Shown piece by piece: positions 18,707 to 25,621 of a stretch of DNA of 25,621 nucleotides (position 1 is its first letter; every line of letters begins with the position of its first letter). Below the pieces are notes generated by a model that had not been told where the DNA came from, made no database searches, and worked only from the letters and a program-made list of their open reading frames with translations. Origin of the DNA: Macrocybe gigantea (Eukaryota > Basidiomycota > Agaricomycetes > Agaricales > Callistosporiaceae); the NCBI GenBank assembly GCA_011319805.1, contig SJRY01000106.1, positions 1 through 25,621 on the forward strand, written 5' to 3'. Made by a program: the position numbers and the translations under genes.

Positions 18707-20300
18707 ATGGATTCAAGTTCCGCTTCCTCGTTCCTCCCTACTCCCGATGACGCTCTTGAGACTCTCAAACGCTGGCAGGACAAATCGTCTTCTGCGGACG
18801 ATACAATCGAGTTACTGAAAGCAGTCATCAAATGCGTTGACGATCCGAATGCCGTAGCAGTTTTCAAGGCGTCTTTCGAGAACCTCGCGACCGGGGAACC
18901 AAAGATCCGGGCAAGATTGTCCAGCATCCAGAGATTGCTTGAAAAATTCATCCAAGAGCACGGGCGGGATTTTCCAAAGGTCGCTGAGTACAAGGATAAG
19001 TGGGCAGGACTCCAGAGTGTGAGCGATGCTTTGGGCATCTTCGTTTTTTCGCGCAAGTCCTGAGTGTTGTTGCGTTCGCGGCACAGCGCTGGGAAGGGCT
19101 TGTCAAGATCATCCGTGATGTCGTACACGAAACCAGTCAAAGCTATCAAGGCGTGTAGCGAACTGCGAGATTCTGCCCGTTAGAATAGACTGACAGGCAC
19201 CCCCGGCTCTCCAGAGTATGACGAAGCGATCCTTGCAAAGGTTGAGAAGATCCAAACCGAATCAGACAAGCAAGACGCAATCCGTTCATTAAAAACTTTC
19301 AGCGTGAGCCTATGCCTAGGAACCTCTCGACCACGTCTGAACATCTCCGTGACGGCTCACAGGAAAAAGAGCTGACAAACGTGCCAGAAGACTTTCTGCA
19401 GCAGGTGATATTCTTCATCCTGATCCAAGGACAATTCTACGCCGAGTTTCACCAGTACCTCGACCAAAACGGTGTGACGGTATCGGAAAAGGTGAAAGCC
19501 GTGACGGAGGACATTCGGACTCTCATCGCAGAGATCTCCCAGTACGTGTCCTGCCAAAGCGAACCTGGTTCACGTTCTGCATCGACGTTTATCATGCCAC
19601 TACTCCAGAATCAACACCGACGTAATCGTTTCCCTCGTCCCAGGTGCACTCACTGATCGTTTCTCATCCGCGGCTTAGCTCCGGAACACGCTCTCGGACC
19701 TGACGCTGGCAAAGTGGTGGGAGGTGGCAGCAGACGCCTTACGGGGATCTGATGCTAAGATCGAGAGCTGACAGCTCATCGCGCCGGTAAGCCCCGAGTC
19801 GAACGTGACCACCCGGACAAACCACTCTAATGCGTCCAACAATTCGTCATTGCCGTGACGCGTCGCACGTGCCAGGCAAACTGAAAGACCTCGAAGCGCG
19901 AGAAAAGACGCTAGCAGACCTCAATGGGCTCCAAGACGGCCTAGCAAAAGCCGTGACCAGTATGGACGGCCTCTACCCCGAGACGCTGCTCGAGTTTCGA
20001 GGGCTCGTCATCTTGGCTGATATATGGAGTCAAGTACGCACGCGGCCGTCGTATCCGTATTTGCTTTGGACTCTGCGCGCACTAAAATGAGTTCGCGACG
20101 CGCAGTTTCACACCGAAGCTCGTTGGTTCTCGCAGATCCTCATCGCCTCGCCGGGCGTCGATTTTCCAGAGGTAAGGGCACGTCAGGTACACTCCAGTAT
20201 TCTCGACCGAAAAACCTTGTACGAACAGCACTTCAAGCTGCGCATTCAATTAGCCCGAAAGATAGCCGCGCCTCTCGAGCAGGGTCTGAATATGCTCTGA
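18707..20300 (+). CDS. Unrecognised multi-exon, mostly helical protein
   Basis: Starts MDSSSASSFLPTPDDALETL and continues as amphipathic helices (RLSSIQRLLEKFIQEHGRDF). Exons I can support: 18707-19016; 19058 to about 19153 (LSVVAFAAQRWEGLVKIIRD); about 19200-19303 (SPEYDEAILAKVEKIQ); 19363-19545 (EKELTNVPEDFLQQVIFFIL); 19679 to about 19790 (LSDLTLAKWWEVAADALRG); about 19873-20031 (KLKDLEAREKTLADLNGLQD); and 20108-20300 (FHTEARWFSQILIASPG ... LEQGLNML, TGA). Most junctions agree in phase. The exon 2-3 junction needs a GC donor, the first intron is only 41 nt, and an in-frame TGA near 19770 (after AKIES) blocks the model unless a base is restored. No known domain, signal peptide or membrane segment is visible. 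It looks like a lineage-specific cytosolic helical protein, possibly decaying. Confidence 0.5.
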
Positions 20301-21182
20301 AAGACGTTGGGGTGAAAGATTTGTAGCTTTGCGGAGCATTGTCATCGATTGTAGGCTGGCATGCTTGAGTATGGTTGCAGCAGAAGAGAAACATGGCGTT
20401 AGCAGACGAAGACCGTGGCACCTAAAGTAGTCTTTCGGATTTGAAACAAAACCCTATTGTCACCAACGACACATCCTCACCTCCAAATCCATCCACACAC
20501 AGCAACGCAACTCCCAGCGCGGCATCCCCAAAAGCTCTTCACACCCAACTAAATCCGCGCACGATGCCGAAAAGAGCGCAGCCGCTCACGAAAATGCCTA
20601 AAAAAAATCCTCGGCATAAATCGAGGATAGAGCGGCGTTCCAGCATTCGGACGAGCCTCTTCCGATGCGCGAACGGTTACCGTGTAGAGCGCGGCTAAGG
20701 TGGATTTAAATGTGAGTCTGCCGATGGCGTGCCGCGGTAGAACAGAAATATGCCAAAGAGATCCAGACACAAAAACCGAGCTGTTTCAGGCGATAATCCC
20801 CATCTCCTGAGCAAATGGCAAGGAAACGCAGGGAGGGAGCTTTCAGAGATGTCATCACTCGCCAGGTCAAGCTACCCGCGAGAACGACAGCCGTGGCGTG
20901 AAAAGTGATGAAGAGCTCGTCAAGCATCTAATACCCTGAGAGTAGACCAGAGCCTGAACAGTACTGAGCGCGACAGATCTCCAGAACGAGTAGACTTGAC
21001 TAGATGGTAGCAAGAGCGGTTCGGACCACGATTCAAACGCGTTCATCTGTAGCATAACGAAGATTCTTTGTGGTCTATAAGCAAATGGCAATATACATTC
21101 TTCTGTCTTGGGATGGCGGAACTTGGCTTATTTATATTTGTTCTTTACGCGTCATACGGAAAAAAAAGACATGGCAAAAACA
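20301..21182. other. Intergenic region, no supported gene
   Basis: About 880 bases between the convergent helical-protein and isomerase genes. An 85-codon frame at 20441-20698 is Pro/Ser/Thr-rich, then basic, and may be chance. Nothing else stands out. Both 3' untranslated regions must lie here. Confidence 0.3.
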
Positions 21183-22676
21183 TTATCCATCGCAAAACGC
21201 GCGATACACCACCAACCCAGCCTCCCTCTCATCCTCACGGAGGACAAACTCGAGCGGCACGCCAGCACCCACAAAGACCGCATCGCCCGCGTTCAAATCC
21301 ATATTCATCTGCTTCACAAACTCGCTCGGGCCTTCTTCCCACCAGAGCACGCCGCGGCCTGCTGTGACGATGAGAATTGAAGGGCCATCCACCGGCGGAT
21401 GGCGCGTCTTTGTCTTTGTCCTTGTCCTTGTCTGGGAACCGGCGGGCTCGAGCTTGGTCTCGATGATGGAAAACTCGGACACGGGCGGGCGGAACAGCCT
21501 GCTGTCACCTGCGTCCTCCGGCCACGGTGTGGGCTGGACATGGTGCTTCGATGGCGCAGAGGCCTCGTAAGTGAGCGTGGCGACGAGGTTAGGCACATCG
21601 CGCAGTTTGGGAGTGAGCCCAGCTCGGATGACGTTGTCCGAATTAGCCATGCACTCGATGCATTCTGAAAAAAAAAAATTACAAGTGGATATATGCGCAG
21701 AGGCGATGTATGATGTCATAGCCACTCACCACCTTCAACGTACGCGTGCGGTTCTCCGGCGCCGAGAAAGATCGCCTCGCCCGGGTCCAGTCTCACAATG
21801 TTAAGCAAAAACGGGCAAAACACGCCGATGTCTCCGGGGAACTGGCCCTCCAGTCTGAGCACCATCTCCACAACCTCTTTTCCCACTCCGCCGGCAGCCA
21901 ACAAAGGATCGCTGCGGAAGCGCTGCACGAGCTTGTCGAGCTGCGGTCGGAACGCGTCCGGAGAGGCAGTCATCAGCGCCGCAAAGAGTTCGCGCAAAGC
22001 CGTTTTCTGCGTCGGCGTGGTGGCAGCGTACTCTGGCTGATCGTCGCGGACCGCGACATCATAGAACGCCTGCACAATACCAGACGGCATGAGAGTGAGG
22101 AGCTCCGGCGTCGCTTTCAGTGCCGCAGCGATGTCTGGGAGGGGCCGGAACCCGCACATGGCGACGAACGGCGTGAGCGCGAGCGCCATTTCGGGTTTGT
22201 GATGCGGGTCCTTGTACACCTGCGGCTGCGCCTCGAACAGCGCGCGCGCGGTGGGCTTGTCCGGGTGCGACTGGATGCTCAGCGCCTTGAAGATGGAGAG
22301 GACCTTGAAGAGGAAGGGCAGCGCGCCGGATTTGGCATCGGCGTAGGCGCGGAGGACGTGTGGGCCGATGAGCTCGAGGCCGTGCGATGCTAGGCGGGTG
22401 GAGAGGCACGGGAGAGGCGTCGTCGTAGACTAGCGAGGGCGATTTGGGTGCGTGCCCATCCATAGCTGGCAGTGTCAGTGCGGTGGCGAGGGGCGCTGGA
22501 GGATTCGGACGATACCTCTGCATAGGGTTCGTCTTCGTTGACCTGCAACGAGGTCTGGGAAAACGCAGAGGACGCGGCTGTCGAGGCAGCGGCGAATTGG
22601 GCGACTTTGGCTTTCGAGCCTTTGATGCCCCAGTCGTAGTTTTGCACGTCGGCTGGATTCTGAATACGCAGGCCAT
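21183..22676 (-). CDS. PMI40: Mannose-6-phosphate isomerase (type I phosphomannose isomerase), with frame breaks
   Basis: Zinc enzyme that interconverts fructose-6-phosphate and mannose-6-phosphate, supplying GDP-mannose for glycosylation and cell-wall mannose. Exons 22516-22676, 21730-22465 and 21183-21664; introns 22466-22515 (50 nt) and 21665-21729 (GTGAGT...T-tract...CAG). Zinc-ligand motifs are all present: ALSIQSHPDK (Gln, His), DPHHKPEMA (Glu) and GAGEPHAYVEG (His), plus SDNVIRAGLTPK with the active-site Arg. The end, VVYRAFCDG, is typical. Breaks: one base is missing in exon 1 (one more A in the AAAA of TGCAAAAC joins FRIQPTC to NYDWGIKGS). In exon 2, LWMGTHP runs to TAG at 22430-22432; a lost A and a later gained base would give KSPSLVYDDASP and return to LASHGLELIG. 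About 460 residues when corrected, normal for the family. The enzyme is usually single-copy and essential, so sequence error is plausible. Confidence 0.85.
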
Positions 22677-23922
22677 GTCGACCGAAAGAAAGAGATGGAG
22701 AGATCGATCATGATGTCAGTTTTTGCTTATTCATTTGCCATTCTCAGACAATGCTCGTCGTTTTTGATTGAGGGGCAGCGAGCTAGCTCAGTTTACGTTC
22801 CTCTGGTCCCATTTCTGCAATCGCTGACGATCACACCCACGACAGCCAATGGCTAAGCTGGCTTCTCGTGCCCGAGATCCTTCCACTTATGTTTGTCGCT
22901 CGCACTGTGCCGTCGAGACGTTCTCTGCTGGTGGTGGTCGAGGGTCTGGCAGAGTGCTGTGGCGGACAACCAACCGGATGCATTCGGAGGCCTTTCGCGT
23001 GTCTGGTGTCGCAGTGGACGGTGAACATAGACATGTCAGTGCAAGGTCAGGGGAGGGGCAGGAGCGGAGTAGGGAAAATGATGAAAGAGACTGGTTTGAG
23101 TCGGATGTTCATGCCATTGTTATTGCAGTGCAGGGTTCTGCATGTTTCTTGCATCGTCAACATCCCTTATCATAATACCGTTTCTTTGCTATGGCACCTG
23201 ATCTCAACTGGTGGAATTCCCGGATTTGGGTGACTTGCGGGCGGCCATTGTGCGGTCAACGCTGAACAGCATCTCGGATGGGACAAATGGAACAACGATC
23301 CTAGGCCTGCAGGTCCCTCTCTCGATCACTGATGTTTTGATGTGTTCAGCATCAGGGCGAAACTTGACGTAGCGTTTCACGGAGGAGAAAAACGAATCAT
23401 GTCCTCAGCCTTCATCGAAAGATCGAAGACGACACAATCTTTAGCCCCTCTGCCATGTCGAGTCAGGGGGATGATCGGCCCGGTAGGCTTGATCCCTTTT
23501 TCTATGCTACATGCAGGGAATCTTTGCATGTGAACAATGTATGTTGTGCACAATGCACTTGTCGTCGTCTTTTTTTTTTCTGGATCGTCGAGCTGAGCAT
23601 TTCAGCCTTTAAACGACTCACTGCTTCTGTCTGTTTTTTGTTGTACTAGTAGTTCAATCACTGGCATCCGACTCGACTCTGTTCAAGAATGCGGGTCATC
23701 AAGAGGTGCGTGCATCTGCACCAGCACAGGCGAGGCACAATGTGGAGGTGCCTAGCCTTGGACAGGGCCAAACCAGCTTGGGACTTTGTCGCAGATGACG
23801 ATTTGGTACCTGGCACGAGGGTGAGGGGCGATGGTGACTACCGGAATGGCATCCTTGCCTCGTTCTTCATAAACGCCTATCCCCTGTGATAGACCTACTC
23901 CGGCCTCTGGCTCCTAGCGGGG
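22677..23922. other. Intergenic region between divergent genes, no gene supported
   Basis: About 1.25 kb between the isomerase start (minus) and the promoter of the seven-helix gene (plus). Several open frames (22849-23175, 22868-23233, 23689-23889) overlap and have no family resemblance. A frame at about 23217-23369 (FPDLGDLRAAIVRSTLNSIS) has mild coding flavour but no start or splice support. A CCAAT at 22846-22850 is the only regulatory-like string seen. Confidence 0.3.
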
Positions 23923-23930
23923 CATAAAAG
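23923..23930 (+). promoter_or_regulatory. TATA-like element of the seven-helix gene
   Basis: GGCATAAAAGCC, with CATAAAAG at 23923-23930, lies 70 bases before the ATG at 24000, consistent with a core promoter. Confidence 0.45.
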
Positions 23931-23999
23931 CCCACACGGTGGGACAATCTCTCAAGGCAGGTCCAGTGCGACCGTCGGCCTCCTTCCTCCTTCGTCGAC

Positions 24000-25265
24000 A
24001 TGTCGGACGAAACGTCCCCGTCTCTTTCCGAGCTGCAGGCCGCCGTTGATTTTTATCTTCATTACGAGATTTTTACTTGCTTTTTAGCTGGTGAGTCCGT
24101 AAGTTTCGGATTGCTTTTTTGAAGCGTGATGAGAACCTATTGCTTACGTCTTGCTGCAGGTATATACAGCGCTGTTTTCATATTCTTCATCACGCATGCA
24201 TTTAGTGAGTTCTGTCGCCGCCCGCCCGTGTTTCATTCTTCTAAGAAAACATACGTCGTCCCAGTTACCCGACACGAGGACAAGTCTACGACACGATCGA
24301 TGATAACCGCCGCTGTTGCGCTACAATACGGGCTTTTAATGTCCTCGAGCATTGGCTCTTGGTATCGTTTCGGCCAATCCATGAAGTACGAATCGCTCGA
24401 AGAGATCGCGTTTGATCTGTTCAGCCCGTCGGTGGCGACCCGTCTGGATAAACACCAACATATACGCGTCAGTCGTTATTGCGGATGCATTAATCGTGAG
24501 CCCCGGCTCTTCCTCTTTCTTTTCTTCCGGCTAAACGGACATCGATTGCAAGGTATGGCGGTGTTGGAAGATCTGGAACCGCAATATGTGGATCGGCGTG
24601 CCCCTCGCTTTCCTGTCTGTCGTCGCGATCGGTGAGTGGCCCAGCGTCTACTAGCCGTCGTTACCTGACCTATTAACGGTCTTCCCCCCGAACCGCGAAA
24701 AGGCATGTACACCTACGGGATATACCTCCAAGCCATAGTCCCCACAACGACATCCGACCGAGTGTTGTACATAGACAACGTCATCGCGACGACGATCAAC
24801 TTCCTCGGCGCCGGCATCACGATCGTCGCGTCGATGCTGATCCTGGCGCGGATATACGCGATCGGGCGCAAGGAGGGCGTGCGCAAGTTCCGGCTCGTCG
24901 TCGAGCTCGTCGTAGAGTCTGCGATCATCTACTCCGTCCCGTTTCTCGCGCTGGGCATATGGGACGTCGCTACGCCCGTCGACGCCGCCTCGACGTGACG
25001 TTTGCGATTCTCAACGGGTTCATCCGCATCATGGTCGTAAGTCGGTGCAGTCTGTATATCGTCTCTCGGTCTTATGAACTATGAACGCAACGGCTGTCCA
25101 TCGCAGGGACTCGCGCCTTTGTTGCTGGTCGTTAGAATTCACATGGGGATGTCGAGGCCCGAATCGGTGTGGGAGGAGCCCATCTCGTTCAAATGGTCGC
25201 ATCGCAGAAGGATCGTCTTTGAAGGAAGGGAGCGGGGATGCGCAGGAAAACGCCTGATCGTTTGA
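24000..25265 (+). CDS. Seven-transmembrane orphan protein, two one-base frame breaks
   Basis: Five exons: 24000-24090, 24160-24495, 24553-24631, 24703-25036 and 25107-25265, with GT-AG introns. Seven hydrophobic helices follow in order: LAGIYSAVFIFFITHAF, MITAAVALQYGLLMSSSIG, NIYASVVIADALIVWRCW, GVPLAFLSVVAIGMYTYGIY, TINFLGAGITIVASMLILAR, LVVESAIIYSVPFLALGIW and FAILNGFIRIMVGLAPLLLV. The D-A-L-I-V-W-R-C-W pattern at the third helix is common in agaricomycete seven-helix proteins of unknown ligand. A protein of 332 residues results only after two corrections. Exon 2 has one base too many near 24447 (TAAAC for TAAC joins ATRLD to NTNIYAS), and exon 4 lacks one near 24994 (TCGACG for TCGGACG joins VDAAS to DVTFAIL). 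Exon lengths modulo three confirm both. Plasma membrane location and receptor-like role are inferences. Confidence 0.7.
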
Positions 25266-25513
25266 ATGGGTTTGGAGGTATGGGTGGAAGCGCCAGCAAG
25301 GAGCTCACAAAAGGTTCGTCGCGCGGGCCGGACTACTCAATAGAGAGGCTGAGACCTCGGAAGGGGAGACGACGGGAGGGTGCATTGTCGAGGTCAACCG
25401 CGACCAGTCCACTGCACATTAGATGTCATCGCACTCGAGTGCACTTTTCAAGAGTTTTCATGGGACCGTTACATATTATCTAGCTTTGACGAGTTGACTG
25501 AGATCGATTAAAG

Positions 25514-25519
25514 AAAAAA
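25514..25519 (-). terminator. RNA polymerase III terminator of tRNA-Ile
   Basis: Six T on the minus strand, 13 bases after the tRNA 3' end: the usual simple T-run terminator for polymerase III. Confidence 0.7.
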
Positions 25520-25532
25520 GAAGCTCATTCAC

Positions 25533-25606
25533 TGGCCAACGTGGGGATCGAACCCAAGACCTTCGCGTTATTAGCACGACGCTCTAACCAACTGAGCTAG
25601 TCGGCC
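25533..25606 (-). tRNA. trnI(aau): tRNA-Ile (anticodon AAU)
   Basis: Folds into a complete cloverleaf of 74 nt without an intron. The acceptor GGCCGAC pairs with GTTGGCC, and the D arm is GCTC/GAGC. The anticodon stem TCGTG/CGCGA carries loop CTAATAA, anticodon AAT (inosine-modified to read isoleucine codons). The T loop is TTCGATC. The T stem has one mismatch at its outer pair (T opposite C). Internal promoter boxes A (TAGCTCAGTTGG) and B (GGTTCGATCCC) are good. The 3' CCA is not encoded, as expected for a nuclear eukaryotic tRNA. Confidence 0.96.
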
Positions 25607-25621
25607 ATATTTGTTGAATGA

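Noticed and set aside
20441..20698. Possible small basic, Pro/Ser-rich protein
   Set aside because: Low-complexity composition, no TATA box, and it lies in the shared 3' region of two convergent genes.
21746..22393. Plus-strand open frame of 215 codons, rich in Arg and Glu
   Set aside because: Antisense shadow of exon 2 of mannose-6-phosphate isomerase in GC-rich sequence.
1..25621. CRISPR array, bacterial operon or prophage structure
   Set aside because: No regularly spaced repeats and no bacterial signals; introns and tRNA structure show a fungal nuclear genome.

Overview
The window reads as nuclear DNA of a filamentous basidiomycete, most likely an agaricomycete. Genes are split into many exons by short GT-AG introns of about 40-80 nt. 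The tRNA is eukaryotic with internal A and B boxes. The protein families (seven-helix orphan, aminoglycoside-phosphotransferase-like protein, TET/JBP-like dioxygenase, DUF6570-type Helitron) are typical of mushroom genomes. There are no bacterial operons or ribosome binding sites.

Layout. Positions 1-5.3 kb form an AT-richer accessory zone. It holds two head-to-head paralogous genes of a family I do not recognise (minus 637-1422, probably continuing to the left edge; plus 1851-2586), a broken TET/JBP-like 2-oxoglutarate dioxygenase (2940-4082), and a small intact four-exon gene with an RNase H1 N-terminal-like fold (4714-5276) behind a clear TATA box. Positions 5.5-13.5 kb are one minus-strand Helitron, read right to left: zinc-binding/DUF6570 region, Helitron-like N domain, HUH/two-tyrosine Rep nuclease, PIF1-type SF1 helicase, and a C-terminal cysteine-peptidase-like domain. 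This copy carries two in-frame stops and many frameshifts. A coding-like fragment of unknown origin lies at 13682-13987.

From 14.8 kb rightwards the window is ordinary gene space: an APH/choline-kinase-like protein (14789-15713, intact, 285 aa), a nine-exon class V PLP-dependent aminotransferase-fold enzyme (16348-18117, intact, 424 aa), an unrecognised helical-protein gene (18707-20300), mannose-6-phosphate isomerase on the minus strand (21183-22676), a seven-transmembrane orphan (24000-25265) and tRNA-Ile(AAU) on the minus strand (25533-25606).

Exon phases were followed by hand. Three multi-exon genes close perfectly. Isomerase, seven-helix gene, helical-protein gene, dioxygenase, the paralog pair and the Helitron need one-base (rarely two-base) corrections, many of them losses in homopolymers. 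This is either uncorrected sequencing error or genuine decay; the sequence alone cannot decide. The genes do not form one obvious pathway. The most unusual material is the paralog pair, the peptidase-tailed Helitron and the solitary TET/JBP remnant.
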